DNA of 64,000 nucleotides from Hevea brasiliensis (GCF_030052815.1 NC_079496.1:14647100-14711099); one strand, 5' to 3'; counted from the first letter of the stretch, positions 24,503 to 37,724 are shown. Numbers and translations are program-made. The notes: generated by a model from the sequence alone, not told the origin.

Positions 24503-24598
24503 GGAATGGAGAACTTCCCAGGATGTCACCCATCCTAGGATTTCTCTCAAGCGAGCAAGCTTAACCCTGGAGTTCTTCCAACTCTCCAAGCCATTCCA
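24503..24598 (-). other. 5S rRNA-like region of the TRIM 5' LTR
   Basis: Second copy of the 5S-like block, with AAGCTTGCTCGC at box A and GGGTGACATCCTGGGAAGTT at box C. A few transitions distinguish it from the other copy. Confidence 0.75.
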
Positions 24599-24709
24599 CC
24601 AAAAAGCGCCTCTAGTGATTAGTTCTCTTATTTTATATATCATTACTTTTTGAACCCAAGACCATCTCCATGCTTTGCCGATGTGGGATTTGCCTAAGGG
24701 ACCTTTAAT

Positions 24710-27700
24710 TGTAACGCCCTCACATTGGACACTCTAGTACAATCTACTGTTCCGACGCCTGATGTCTGCCCGGATAGTCAAGACGTCTGGAGCTATATCC
24801 ATGACATTCAGAAAAGTCATAGATAAAAAATAAATAACAATTATAAGAAGGAAAAATATGAATAAGAAAAACAAAGCATAAAAAGTTAAATGAGCTGAGG
24901 GTCACAGCGATGGATGACCTTGCAGGGAAGTGACTGCAAGGTCAGTTTTAATCCTAATTTTGAACGAAAAATTACGACACCGCAGTCCTAAAAAGTATTA
25001 CGAACCTAGTGGAAAAGAGAAAATCACATAAAAGAGTTGATAAGTAGGTTAAATAATTAGGTCAGGGCTCCGGAAGAAATACCAGATTATTTGCAAACCG
25101 GATCAGATCGGCGAGGGGCAAATTGGTCAATTCACCCCTAGAGGTGACTCACGACCTAACTGTCCAATAAAATCTGAGAAATGAAAATTTTGAAATATGA
25201 AATTAAATTAAAGAAGTATGGGAAAAACAAAAGGAAAAGAAAATAAAGGAAAATAAGATTATGACATCACCCAAATGACATCATGCATGACATTAAAAAT
25301 AAATTCTATTTAATTTAATCTTTGACCAAGCCAATTATGTGGCATAAAAACAAAAATTTAAAAAGATTTTTTTTACTTTTTCTTCTTCTAATTCTGTAGC
25401 TCTCTCCCTTCCCTCTCTTCTTATTTTGTTCCACCATTAAAGCTTAGATTTAAGCTTCTTAAACTTTAGATTTCACCCCTAATCCTTGAGAATAATTATA
25501 AAAACCATTAAATTGACCCTTAAGAAGAAGATTTGGAGCAAGAAATTAAAGGAATTTGAAGATTTAAGGGAGATTGAAAAAGCTTCAATTAAGGTAAGTT
25601 CCTTCTTTTAATTTGAATTTGAATGAATTTTTAGTATGGAATTGTGGTTAAACAATATTTTAATTGCATAAAAACAAGAAAAATTTTCATGTAGAGGGAC
25701 TCCATGAATTCAGCTAGAATTAAGATTGAGTATAGAATTAATGTCAATTGATTGAAGTAAATAAGTGAGCATGCTTGAATGAAGGTGTGAAGATAAATTA
25801 TACACTTTGAATCTTTGAAATTAGAGAATTAGAAAATTAGGGTTCTTGAATTAGGGAAAATAGGGGAAAAATTAAAGATTTTTGAAATTGAACCAAATTG
25901 ACCAAAATGAGGTTAGAAATGGTCAATTGGGACCAATTGAGATGTGTTTGAATAGATATAAGTAAATTCAAATTCGGATTGGTGAAGGGTCAATTCTGGA
26001 CAGTTTGACCTAGGTCCCTTTTAGGGACCAAAACTGAAATTCTGCCACCACAATTAGTGTGAGGCCAATTGTGGATGAAAATAGACACCTAATGACACAT
26101 TTTTCATGGAGAAATCATGCCCAGAAAGTGACTCTAAGTTAGTGAACATTTTGGTCAAACCCAGAATTGGTGCACTGCCACTGTACTAAAATGACCAAAT
26201 GAACGGTGTTTATTCATTTGGCCATAACTTGGTCTAGGAAGGTCCAAATGACCTGATTTTTGTGAAATTGGGAAGATATGACATAGCACTATAACTTTTA
26301 TGAAGAAAACAAACCCAAATTCTACCCAGAACCAAGTGAATTTTCTACCTAAATTTGGTACCGCAAAACTACCAGACCTAAAAGTTACCCAGAATTCTGG
26401 GTTAGGACTAATCTGGGCAGCCAACTTAAAATCAACATAACTTGAGCTAAAAATCTTCAAATGGAGTGATTCAAAAAGGGAATTAAAGCTAAGACAATAA
26501 GAAACAACTTTGATGAAGGACACTTAGCCAAATTCCCCCAGTAACTATACCAATGGAGTAGTAAAATACAAGGCACCAAAACTGAATTTTTGGATTTGCA
26601 CCTAGAGAAATTAGAAATTGAAGTGACAATCAATGCCAACAAAATTGACACCCAAAATGTGATATATGGGTGCAATTAGAATTAATAAACCTGTTTAGTA
26701 GGAAAAAGTCAACATTTTGACTTAAATAGTACCATGAATAGTGCCATTATACACAAAAATATAAATGACCCAAATTTAAGAACTGTAATGGGTAGAATTA
26801 GTCTGCAAAGAAATTGTTGGAATTTAAGTATTATAAATGGATACTGAAGCACTTTAAATTTATGTGTTTCAGTTAAAAAGGATCTTCGAAAGAGAAACGA
26901 AAGGTAGAGTAAATTAGTCAACAAAGAGTTTTGTGTACAACTAGTTTTTAATTGATTTTGTTTTGAATATTCCATATAATTAAATGACTTTATTTCCCCT
27001 ATGTATTATGTTTATCAAGTATTGAATGTATTCCAATGATTATTGAAATTGGTATAGTATGCATGAGTTTAGTTTTATGAAATAGTATTTCAATAAGTAT
27101 TAAGCATTGTTGTGGATTGAATAAATTATGTTTTGAAAAATTGTGATAGAAATATATTTTGAAATGTGTTGGGCAATTTGCATGGAAAAATATAAATTTA
27201 TGTTTTGAATTTTGATGAGCATAAAAAGTACTGGATATTGAAATTGACTTTGAATTAAATTGTGTTGTGATTTATGCTCACAAAAAGGATAAAGAGATTC
27301 ATGATATGGTTTTATATGTCACTATAGATGCTTGACTAGGTTATTACCCGTCTCTCTCATTTGTTGAGAAGACAATGGAGTTAGCTTTGTTTTGATTACC
27401 ATGGTACGTGCAAAGGCTTAGATTTTCCTCTTATTAGAGGTTGGATCTAAGTTTTTCATTGGCCCTTTCTAAAGTTTCATTATTGTGGTATGTACTGTGC
27501 ACAATGATTTGACCTCCTCGACCATAGGGAGTTAGAATCCCAATTCGACCTCCCCAACCATAGAGAGTTAGAATCGCCCCGAAGATGGCCCTTTCGGATT
27601 AGTCTTGCAGAGTTAATGAGATAAAGAATAGTTTTGAATAGTAAAGAATTGTGATTTCAATTAGGATTTATGTATATTTGATTTTATTGAAATTAATATT

Positions 27701-28605
27701 TATTTCCATAAATTGTTGGAATTACTTTAAATGTTCAGTTGTGATTTGATAAATTGAATTTCTTGATCAAGGCCACTTTTACAAATGATTTATATTATTG
27801 GCAACGAAAATTTTGACTTTTAGAATTTTGTTAAATTTCGAGACTTCTAAATTAATTGTTATAATTTTGTCAATGTATATTATATTACATTTTAAATTAT
27901 AGTTGTACACCACTAAGTTCACCACTCAGCGATAGCTTTGCATGTGTCGCAGGTGAAAAGAGCATAGAGCAGTTGAGTAAGCTTCCTTGAAGACATATTG
28001 TGACTAGCTCCAGGTATATCATAGGTATACCCTTATACATAGATTTTGATGTATGCATGTAATTATATATATGTAAATTATTTGAGCAGTTGTATAAAAA
28101 CTTTTGTAATGTTATTTTAGTGTGTAATTGAAATGAAAATTATTTGTAATATTAATTTTAGTACTTTAATGAATGTACTATTTAATTTCTTCTTGAGTTT
28201 GAATTTATGTATGATTTCCTTTATGATGAGTTTGGGTTGAAAATGAATTGAGATAGAATTGTGTTGAGAAATGATTTGAAATAGAGTTATGACTGAGCAA
28301 AAATATTGGAAGTGTGTTTCTTTGCAGGTTTAGAAGAACTGTTTTCTCAAAATATAGCTAGCACTCTGTCGGAATTTTTATAAAAATTGTGAAAATTTTA
28401 ATTACCGGAAAATTTGATTTGTGATTTAGTGCCAATTAAAAGTTTTAATATTAGTGAAAAATTTACCCACCGGCTTAAAAATGAACGAAAATTGTTTTAA
28501 AATCCCTTGTAGCATATTTAATGGGTTACCAGTAGGTGAAGTATGGTAATTCATTAAATACACTACGGGATCATGTTACATCTTACTGAGAGGTAGGGTG
28601 TGACA
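24710..28605 (+). repeat. 5' LTR of the nested Ty3 element (3.9 kb)
   Basis: TGTAACGCCC...GGTGTGACA, 3896 bp, pairing with 31749-35591 at roughly 90-97% depending on the part, mostly transitions. It contains a pyrimidine-rich leader-like segment (25377-25440) and low-complexity AT stretches. The minus ORFs inside are not genes. Confidence 0.92.
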
Positions 28606-28611
28606 TGTTTA

Positions 28612-28630
28612 GTGATACCAGAGCAATAGT
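28612..28630 (+). other. Primer binding site region of the nested Ty3 element
   Basis: TGATACCAGAGCAATAG just inside the 5' LTR, a variant of the tRNA-Met type site (TGGTATCAGAGC) seen in many plant Ty3 elements. Confidence 0.6.
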
Positions 28631-28776
28631 TTTAACATAAATTTTGAACTATGATTTTGAAAAATTTTGTTGGTAAATACAACTGCTCAAATATTTAATA
28701 CATATAGTATATTTACACCATAAATATGAACTAACGGAGAGAAATCTCCTTGTGTAGGTTATTTTGGGAAATAAAA

Positions 28777-29437
28777 ATGGAAGAGGATGATAAAACAGTA
28801 GAACAACCAGTTACAGTTGAGGCACAAGGGGAGGCCTTAGCTCCTCAAAGTGTCGAAGGCTCGACTGTACCAGTTCCACCGGTACAAATTACCACACAAA
28901 TGGCTCAGCAAATGACCACCTTCTTTCAATAAATGGCTGATAGTTTATCAGCCCAAGCCCATGTACAGACCCAACAACCACAAGGGCAGCATGAAATAGA
29001 GAAGAGTGAGAAACCTAGTGGTCAGAGCTTGAATAGTCAATAGGGAAAAAGAAAAGAATTTGAGGAACCCCGAACTCAGAGATATGATAGAGGTGGATCA
29101 TCAGAGTAAAGGCCACCAAGGTCCAGTCGTCGAACAACTAGAAGTTCATATCCTCCTCGCATCTACAACTTTTGTGGCAAATTGCATGGGGGCGTTTGTC
29201 GTAAAGCCACTGGAGCCTGCTATAATTGTGGAAAGCTTAGACACTTTGCTAGAGATTATACTAGAGCACCTCGATCTGCTCTTTGAAGTTCACAGACAGT
29301 TGGTTAGGGCCAATCTAGAAATAGAATTGGTACTCCTCGCAATCCAAGCACAGCAAATCAATCCGAACCTAATAGCGCATCAGCTAGAGCGTCTACTATG
29401 TGCCAACGGGAAAGAGCAGAAACTTCGGATGTAGCTT
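28777..29437 (+). pseudogene. Ty3 gag remnant with damaged zinc knuckle
   Basis: Begins MEEDDKTVEQPV and runs to a TAA at 28930-28932, then continues in the same frame (MADSLSAQ...) with further stops (29041, 29107). At 29218-29259 the frame reads C-x2-C-x4-H-x4-Y: the last cysteine of the CCHC nucleocapsid finger is Tyr (TGT to TAT). The segment order (acidic start, Gln-rich middle, Ser/Arg-rich part before the finger) is that of chromovirus Gag. Non-functional. Confidence 0.7.
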
Positions 29438-31720
29438 CTGGTGAGTTCTTAAATTTTTGGAAGAAACAATTGGTTATTATTTGATCCCAGCACTACTTGC
29501 TTGTATGTTCGTGTTAGAATTATATGTTTTACTGTTATTCCTTTGTATGGGAATAAATTTTGATATATTAGTGACTAGTCCTTTAGAATAAAAACTACGA
29601 TAATAAGTGTGATTAAAATTCATTTTGGAAGAGTTGTCAGCAAAAAGTATTTGCTAGCATATAATAATTTATAAAGCTAAGTAGTTAGCCTATTTAATGT
29701 AAAGCAAGAGGAGTTAAAAGTAAGTGACAGTAATATAATTGCTTTAAATGAGGGCAAAGATATTACTGCTAGTAATTTTCAATGGATATGGTAATTAGAG
29801 TAAGTTTTGGAGATTAGTGAATTCGAAAAGAATAAAATGTAGGAAAGTTTGATCTATTGGAATGTATCGTAGTAACTATGCCATATTCTTGATGTTCATA
29901 CTATAAGCTACAAATTATAGTACTGACTTGAGATTATTGTGTAGAGCTACGTACTACCCGATAGTGCACTAAGATAAGGATGGTTACAAACGGCATCTGT
30001 TTTGGTAGAGTTCTACCAGGACAGAATGTTATTATTGGAAATGAGTTTGGAAATTCTACTTAGGGATTTAAAACTCTAAAATTAGAATATTGAAAGGTTA
30101 TAGTTTTAAGATAGCTAGAGTTACTGACTCAGTTATCTAAAATGAGCTACGATACGTTAGGAATTATTATAAGACTAAAGATTTCAGTATAGTCATAAAG
30201 TAATGATAACACTTATATAGTGAAGTCATCCGGTCTCTAGTATGGGGTTGTAGTTATTTTGGTATTGTAAAGAATCTTTTGCCTAAAGTCTGTTACTTGT
30301 ATAACAAAAAGACACAAAATATGATTTTGTTCCTTTGAATGAGACAGAATGCGATGGATGATAATCATAACTTGTAAAATAATGTTCTAATTAAGACAAG
30401 GATGGGATAAGGAATAATTGGCCAGGTATTTCTTAGAAAGAGCACAATTTTATTGTGCGAACTATAATGACTAGATTATGATTGGTACATAACAAAAAAA
30501 AAAGGACAGTTCTATAGACTCCCTTCTTAAGGTATTAGAGGATAGGTTATAGTTCAGTACAAGAGGAAGTAATGATTGCAAATCAGTAAGTAATAAGCTA
30601 TAGAAAATCGATGGATAAAAGAGTTGTGGGAGTGAAAATTTGAATAGTTGGTTTAAATATAACAAAAGAAATGTTACGAATATTAGTAAAAGTGTTGACT
30701 AGAATGGTTAGAGGACCAAATCAAAGTAATATTGAAGTATAGCGGATTTATTATGAATAATAAGAGGTGTTAAATTTTGACTCGACAGTCGAGTCAAGGA
30801 ATAGAGTCAAGAAGGAAGATAAAACTGAGGAATGAAATAATTAAAGTCAAGTTGTGGAATAGAAAAATAAGTATGAGGATGGTAAAAAGGAATGACATCA
30901 GGAAAAATATTTATTATGGTATAAAAATGCAAACTTTGGAGTAAATTAACGTAGGACAGTGTTAAGAGCCAGTCATGGAGCTCAAAATTGTGGGATAAGG
31001 ATCAATCCCTATTATCTCTAATTTAAGATAAAATAAGTAGTATGGGGATAATATCCAATTAAATTATAAGAAAGGTAGAGACATTAGTTGAGGATTGCCA
31101 CCAGGGCAAACAAAAACGCGTAACAATACCCCAAACTATTCTATCAAGTAAGAAATAAGCTAAACAAAAAGTAAATAAGATAGTGCAAAATAGCACATAG
31201 GCCTGGGTCATAAATGGAGATGGTAAGGTTATGGTTATGGACCTATGGCCAATAAGGAGATAAGCATTTCATATATGACCAATAAGGTCATCTTAAAAGG
31301 AATTACAAAGGAAAATAATTGCTAGAACAATAGTAAGAAAAGATTGTGATTATACAAACAAATTAAATGTTACATTAGATTGTTAGAAGTCTTACACAGA
31401 CTCAAAGGAAAGAAGATTATAAGATTATGTAAAAAGGAGAATGACTAAGTTCTCATTACCTAGGATCACATGAGGTCCTAGAAGGAGTAGATCCATTAGC
31501 ACACAAATTGCTTACCTCTAAAAGTAAAATGAATTCAAATTTAACTTATAACAGAAGCTCATAAGAAACTTGGCACACGAGGTGAGCAATCGATGAGTAA
31601 ATATTATGAGTAAAGTGCTATGGACCCTTATTTAGACTATGAAGCTACATAGAAATGTGAGAAAACATGAGAAACAACACATATGACTATTTGAGGATTA
31701 ATAGTGAGCACAATTTCGAG
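29438..31720 (+). pseudogene. Decayed internal region of the nested Ty3 element
   Basis: 2.3 kb where protease, RT and integrase would be expected. A short 'FDPS' stretch near 29481 may be the remains of the protease active site. Beyond this I cannot recognise any pol motif; stops are dense in all frames and A/T is high. The length is less than half a normal pol, so deletion and decay both occurred. Confidence 0.5.
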
Positions 31721-31733
31721 GACGAAATTTCTT

Positions 31734-31748
31734 TTAAGGAGGAGAGAT
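31734..31748 (+). other. Polypurine tract of the nested Ty3 element
   Basis: AAGGAGGAGAGAT directly before the 3' LTR, preceded by the conserved 'ttcgaggacgaaatttc' signature. Confidence 0.85.
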
Positions 31749-34700
31749 TGTAACGCCCTCACAATGGACAATCCAGTACAGTCTACTGTTCCGGCGCCTG
31801 ATGTCTACCCGGACAGTCGAGACATCTGAAGCTATATCTATGACATTCAAAAAAGTCATAGATAAAAAAATAAATAACAATCATAAGAAGGAAAAATATG
31901 AATAAGAAAAACAAAGCATAAAAAGTTAAATAAGCTGAGGGTCACAGCGATGGATGACCTTACCGGGAAGTGACAGCGATGTCAGTTTTAATCCTAATTT
32001 TGAACGGTAAATTATGACACCATAGTCCTAAGAAGTATTGCAAACCTAATGGAAAAGAGAAAATCACAAAAAAGAGTTGATAAGTAGGTTAAATAATTAG
32101 GTCAGAGTTCCGAAAGAAATACCAGATTATTTGCAAATCGGATCAGATCGGTAAGGGGCAAATTGGTCAATTCACCTCTAGAGGTAACTCACGACCTAAC
32201 TGTCCAATAAAATCTGAGAAATGAAAATTTTGAAATATGAAATTAAATTAAAGAAGTATGGAAAAAATAAAAGGAAAAGAAAATAAAAGAAAATAGGATT
32301 ATGACATCACCCAAATGACATCATGCATGACATTAAAAATAAATTCTATTTAATTTAATCTTTGACCAAGTCAATTATGTGGCATAAAAACAAAAATTTA
32401 AAAAGTTTTTTTTTACTTCTTCTTCTTCCAATTTCCGCAGCTCTCTCCTCTCCATATCTTCTTATTTTGTTCCACCATTAAAGCTTAGATTTAAGCTTCT
32501 TAAACTTTAGATTTCACCCCCAATCCTTGAGAATAATTATAGAAACCATTAAATTGAACCTCAAGAAGAAGATTTGGAGCAAGAAATTAAAGGAATTTGA
32601 AGATTTGAGGGAGATTGAAAAAGCTTCAATTAAGGTAAGTTCCCTCTTTTAATTTGAATTTGAATTGAATTTTTAGTATGGAATTGTGGTTAAACAAGAT
32701 TTTAATTGCATAAAAACATGAAAAATTTTCATCTAGAGGGACTCCATGAATTCGGCTAGAATTAAGATTGAGTATAGAATTGATGTCAATTGATTGAAGT
32801 AAATAAGTGAGTATGCTTGAATGAAAGTGTGAAATTGAATTATACACTTTGAATCTTTGAAATTAGAGAATTAGAAAATTAGGGTTCTTGAATTAGGGAA
32901 AATAGGGGAAAAATTAGAGATTTTTGAAATTGAACCAAATTGACCAAATTGAGGTTAGAAATGGTCAATTGGGACTAATTGAGATGTGTTTGAATGGATA
33001 GAAGTAAATTCAAATTTGGATTGGTGAAAGGTCAATTCTAGACAGTTTGGCCTAGGTCCCTTTAGGGGACCAAAACTGAAATTCTGACACCCCAATTGGT
33101 GTGAGGCCAATTGAGGATGAAAATAGACACATAATGACACATTTTTCATGTACAAATCATGCCTAGAAAGTGACTCTAAGTTAGTGAACATTTAGGTCAA
33201 ACCCAGAATTGGTGCACTGCCACTGTACCAAAATGACTAAATGAACAATATGGCCATAACTTGATATAGGAAGGTCCAAATGACCTGATTTTTGTGGAAT
33301 TGGGAAGATATGACATAGCAATACAACTTTTATGAAGAACACAAACTCAAATTTTGCCCAAAACCAAGTGAATTTTCCACCTAAAGTTGGTACCACAAAA
33401 CTGCCAGACCTAAAAGTTGCCTAGAATTCTGAGTTAGGACTAATCTAGGTAACCAACTTAAAATCAACATAACTTGAGCTAAAAAACTCTAAATGGAGTG
33501 ATTCAAAAAGGAAATTAAAGTTAAGACAATAAGAAACAACTTTGATGAAGGATACTTAGCCAAATTCCTCCAGTAACTAGACCAGTGCAGTAGTAGAATA
33601 CAGGGGACCAAAACTAAATTTTTGGATTTGCACCTAGGGAAATTAGAAATTGAAATGGCAATCAATGCTAACAAAATTGACACCTAAAATGTGGTATATG
33701 GGTGCAGTTAAAATTAATAAACCTATTTAGTAGGAAAAAGTTAACATTTTGACTTAAATAGTACCATGAATAGTGCCACTATACACAAAAATATAGAGGA
33801 CCTGAATTTAAGAACCGTAATTGGTAGGATTAGTTTGCAAAGAAATTGTTGGAATTTAAATATTAGAAATGGATATTGAAGCACTTTAAATTTATGTGTT
33901 TCAGTTAAAAAGGGATCTTCGAAGGAGGAATGAAAGGTGGAGTAAATTAGTCAACAAAGAGGTTTGTGCACAACTAGTTTTTAATTGATTTTGTTTTGAA
34001 TATTCCATATAATTAAATGACTTTATTTCCCCTATGTATTATGTTTATCAAGTATTGAATGTATTCCAATGATTATTGAAATTGGTATAGTATGCATGAG
34101 TTTAATTTTATGAAATGGTATTTCAACAAGTATTGAGCATTGTTGTGGATTGAATAAATTATATTTTGGAAAATTGTGATAGAAATATGTTTTGAAGTGT
34201 GATGGGCAATTTGTATGGAAAAATATAAATTTATGTTTTGAATTTTGATGAGCATAAAAAGTACTGGATATTGAAATTGACTTTGAATTAAATTGTGTTG
34301 TGATTTATGCTCACAAAAAGGATAAAGAGATTCATGATATGGTTTTATAACTCACTATAAATGCTTGATTAGGTGATTACCCATCTCTCTCATTTATTGA
34401 GGAGACAATGGAGTTAGCTTTGTTTTAATTACCATAGTATGTGCACAAGCTTAGATTTTCCTCTTATTAGAGGTTGGATCTAAGTTTTTCATTGGCCCTT
34501 TCGAAAGCTTCATTATTGTGGTGTGCACTGTGTACGATGATTCGACCTCCCCGACCATAGGGAGTTAGAATCGCCCCGGAGATGGCCCTTTCGGATTAGT
34601 CTTACAAAGTTAGTGAGATAAATAATGGTTTTAAATAGTAAAGAATTGTGATTTCAATTAGGATTTATGTATATTTGATTTTATTGAAATTAATATTTAT

Positions 34701-35591
34701 TTCCATAAATTGCTGGAATTACTTTAAATGTTCAGTTGTGAATTGATAAATTGAACTTCTTAATCAAGGCCACTTTAACAAATGATTTATATTATTGGCA
34801 ACGAAGATTTTGACTTTTGGAATTTTGTTGAATTTCGAGACTTCTAAATTAATTATTATAATTTTGTCATTGTATATTGTATTACATTTTAAATTATAGT
34901 TGTGCACTACTAAGTTCATCACTCAGCGATAGCTTTGCATGCTGTCGCAGGTGAAAAGAGCATAGAGCAGTTGAGTAAGCTTCCTTGAAGACATATTGGG
35001 ACTAGCTCCAGGTATATCATAGGTATACCCTTATACATAAATTTTGATATATGCATGTAATTATATATATGTTAATTATTTGAGCATTTGTACAAAAACT
35101 TTTATAATGTTATTTTAGTGTGTAATTGAAATAAAAATTATTTGTAATAATAATTTTAGTACTTTAATGAATGTACTATTTAATTTCTTCTTGAGTTTGA
35201 ATTTATGTATGGTTTCCTTTATGATGAGTTTGGGTTGAAAATGAATTGTGTTGAGAAATGATTTGAAATGGAGTTATGATTGAGCAAAACTATTGGAAGT
35301 GTGTTTTTTTGCAGGTTTTGAAGAACTGTTTTCTTAAAATATAGTCGGCACTCTGTAAGAATTTTTATAAAAATTGCGAAAATTTTAATTACCAAAAATT
35401 TGATTTGTGATTTAGTGCCAATTAAAGGTTTTAATATTAGTGAAAAATTTACCCACCAACTTAAAAATGAACGAAAATTGTTTTAAAATCCCTTGTAGTA
35501 TATTTAATGGATTACCAGTAGGTGAAATACGGTAATTCATTAAATACACTACGGGATCATGTTACATCTTACTGAGGGGTAGGGTGTGACA
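31749..35591 (+). repeat. 3' LTR of the nested Ty3 element
   Basis: 3843 bp, TGTAACGCCC...GTGTGACA, followed by the CACAA target duplication. It lacks the TRIM present in the 5' LTR. Confidence 0.92.
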
Positions 35592-35596
35592 CACAA

Positions 35597-36836
35597 TCTG
35601 TAAATAGAGCAAAATGAGATAATGATTCTTCATTGTTGTTAATTCCTTGTACCTCATAATCCTCCATCTATGCAGGTCTTCTTCTAACCCGTTGAGGCCG
35701 TTGATCATTATCAGGTTCAATAGCTGGATGAATTGGTGATTGCTCTCTCCCCATTGGTTGGGCTTTCCATAAAGGTTGCTGCCTATTGTCTCCATTTACT
35801 TCATCAAAGTCAGCCCCTATTTGTCATTTGGTATTGCTTTCATCCCATTTCCTGAACTTTTCTTCATAAAAAAATCACATCACGACTAATTACAATTTTC
35901 TTGGTGATAGGATTGTACAATTTGTATGCTTTTGAATGTTCACTAATACTAAGAAAAATGTATTTCTCTCCTTTGTCATCAAGCTTTGTTCTTTTCTGAT
36001 CTGGAATACGAGCATAAGCTATGCAGCCAAAGATTCTGAAATAATCAACACTTGGTTTATGTCCATTCCAAGCTTCTTCAGGCGTCATATTTCGAACAGC
36101 TAGTGTAGGACTTCTATTCAGTACATGAGTGCTCCAATTAATTGCTTCAGGCCAAAAACTTTTTGGGATGCTCCTTCTTGCTAAAATAGTCCACACCATG
36201 TTCAAGATTGTACAATTTTTCCTCTCTGAAATGTCGTTTTGCTGTGGAGTATAGGTTGCTGTCAGCTGCTTTTGAATTCCATGCTCTTCACAAAAATTTA
36301 TAAATTCTTGTGAGTTGTACTCTCCACCACGATCATTGCGAAGAATTTTTATAGGCTTGCCTACTTCCTTTTCCACTAGCAATTTGAAATTTTTGAAAAC
36401 TGAAAAAGTTTCATATTTGTCCTGCAAAAAATAAACCCACGTTTTCCGACTATTATCATCAATGAACGTTATAAAATAACGTTTACCACCATTTGATGTC
36501 GGATTAATGGGCCCGCATATATCAAAGTGAACCAGCTCCAATACTTTCTTTGCTCTCCATGATCTTCCCTTTTGAAAGGGATCTCGAAGTTGTTTGCCTA
36601 TTACATAATCTTCACAATTTTGAGAAGGACTTTGAATTTGTGGAAGAACTTTCACCATATTCTTTTGTTGTAGCGTTTTTAGACCACTAAAATTCAGATG
36701 TCCGAAGCGAAAGTGCCATAGCCATGCCTCTTCCTTTAATCTTGTTGAGAAACATGATTGAGTGGTATTTTTGAGGTATAGCGGAAACAATCGATTTGTC
36801 GTCATATTTACTTGAGCAATTAAGCCAAGTTTTTTT
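35597..36836 (-). pseudogene. Copia integrase region
   Basis: The minus frame 35864-36836 carries the GAG-pre-integrase motif (WHFRFGHLNFSGLKTL) and the integrase core with its D,D-35-E residues: HFDICGP, RNDRGGEY and ISERKN. It ends at SRDVIF, where a run of seven A (35868-35874, plus strand) shifts the frame. The following ~270 bp to the Ty3 insertion encode the hydrophilic linker towards RT, with one TAG. The catalytic residues are all present but not in one reading frame with gag. Confidence 0.9.
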
Positions 36837-37724
36837 ATCTTGAATGCGGCAAGTTCCATCTTTGATAATAATCTCATATCCCTTCTCTTGAAGCTGCCCA
36901 ATACTTAGCAGATTCGCCTTCAAATCTGGAACAAAGAGGACATTATTGATAGTGTGAATGGAGTTACTTTTGGTAGAGACTTGTACCTTTCCTTTTCCCA
37001 TGACAGACACGCTGGAATTGTCTCCAAACTTCACGGTATTGTGAAAAAATTCTTCCAATTCTGAAAAAGCTGACTTGCTTCCACACATGTGATTACTGTA
37101 GCCCGTATCAAGGTACCACATATTTGAGGAAGTTTCTTCATTAGAATGACACACCATTAAAAGTGATATCTCTTCTTCCTTTTTTTCCGCTTCTTTTATT
37201 TTTGCGAAGTTAGATCTCTCGCCATGATATTTATTTAAATTAGTTCGACATTCAGAACGATAGTGTCCATACCGATGGCATCGATAGCATTCCACACTTG
37301 ATTTGTTACATCCTTTATCTTTTCTTTGAGAATCACCAACTTTATTCTTCTCATTGCGATGCTGCCCATTTTTTTCTTTCCATCTTCCTTTCTCATGACC
37401 AGCTCCTTTTGAGTTCGTTACAGCTTTTAATGCTTGCTCCTCCCTATCTTGCTGAATTATCTTCTGTTCATGAACCAACAAAGAATTTTGCAGCTCATCA
37501 ATAGAGAGAGTATTAAGATCTTTGGACTCCTCAATTGAGCAAATAACAAAGTTGAACTTTGGCAACATTGATCGAAGAATCTTTTCAACAATAACAACAT
37601 CCTCAAGCTTTTCCCCATGAATCCGCATCTTGTTTGCAATTGCCATTTTTCGTGAAAAGTACTCTGAAACTGTCTCACCTGACTTCATGCGTAAAGTCTC
37701 GAATTCACAGCGGAGGGTTTGAAG
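36837..37724 (-). pseudogene. Copia gag C-terminus and protease
   Basis: Minus frame starting after the TAA at 37725-37727. It includes the gag helix region (FSRKMAIANKMRIHGE), a CCHC knuckle (CYRCHRYGHYRSEC) and the aspartic protease start DTGYSNHMC, where most relatives have DTGCSNH. The frame is lost at a run of seven T (36830-36836), just before the pre-integrase domain. Confidence 0.9.

Larger units (their letters stand above)
24066..24709 (-). mobile_element. Cassandra-like TRIM with 5S rRNA-derived LTRs
   Basis: Two 278-bp direct repeats (24066-24343 and 24429-24706, TGTAA...ACCTTT) around 85 bp that hold a tRNA-Met primer site (TGGTATCAGAGCT on the minus strand, 24414-24426) and a polypurine tract (minus AAAGGGGGGGAG, 24342-24355). 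Each LTR carries, on the minus strand, a 5S rRNA-like internal control region: GGTTAAGC[G/T]TGCTCGCT, then CCTAGGATGGGTGA and TCCTGGGAAGTTCTC. This matches plant 5S rRNA box A and box C and defines Cassandra. No ORF. TGTAACG occurs on both sides (24066 and 24710), which fits insertion into the first bases of the Ty3 LTR, but the exact target duplication is ambiguous. Confidence 0.85.
24066..35591 (+). mobile_element. Ty3/gypsy element with 3.9-kb LTRs, decayed, nested in copia
   Basis: The block is flanked by exact CACAA (24061-24065 and 35592-35596) and starts TGTAACG and ends TGTGACA, so it entered the copia RT gene as a unit. It contains LTRs at 24710-28605 and 31749-35591 reading on the plus strand and an internal domain of 3.1 kb. 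Its left LTR is split near its first bases by a TRIM (24066-24709). The internal part holds only a broken gag; pol is not recognisable. The end of the internal domain (ATTTCGAGGACGAAATTTC at 31713 and PPT) is typical of Tekay/Del-like chromoviruses. Confidence 0.9.

Noticed and set aside
24270..24564. ORFs on both strands in the TRIM
   Set aside because: Cross the LTR/internal border of a non-coding TRIM; no protein family.
24705..35596. Ty3 element inserted independently at 24710 with its own duplication
   Set aside because: Flanks TTAAT and CACAA do not match; CACAA matches instead at 24061, so the TRIM must lie inside the Ty3 unit or the border was rearranged.
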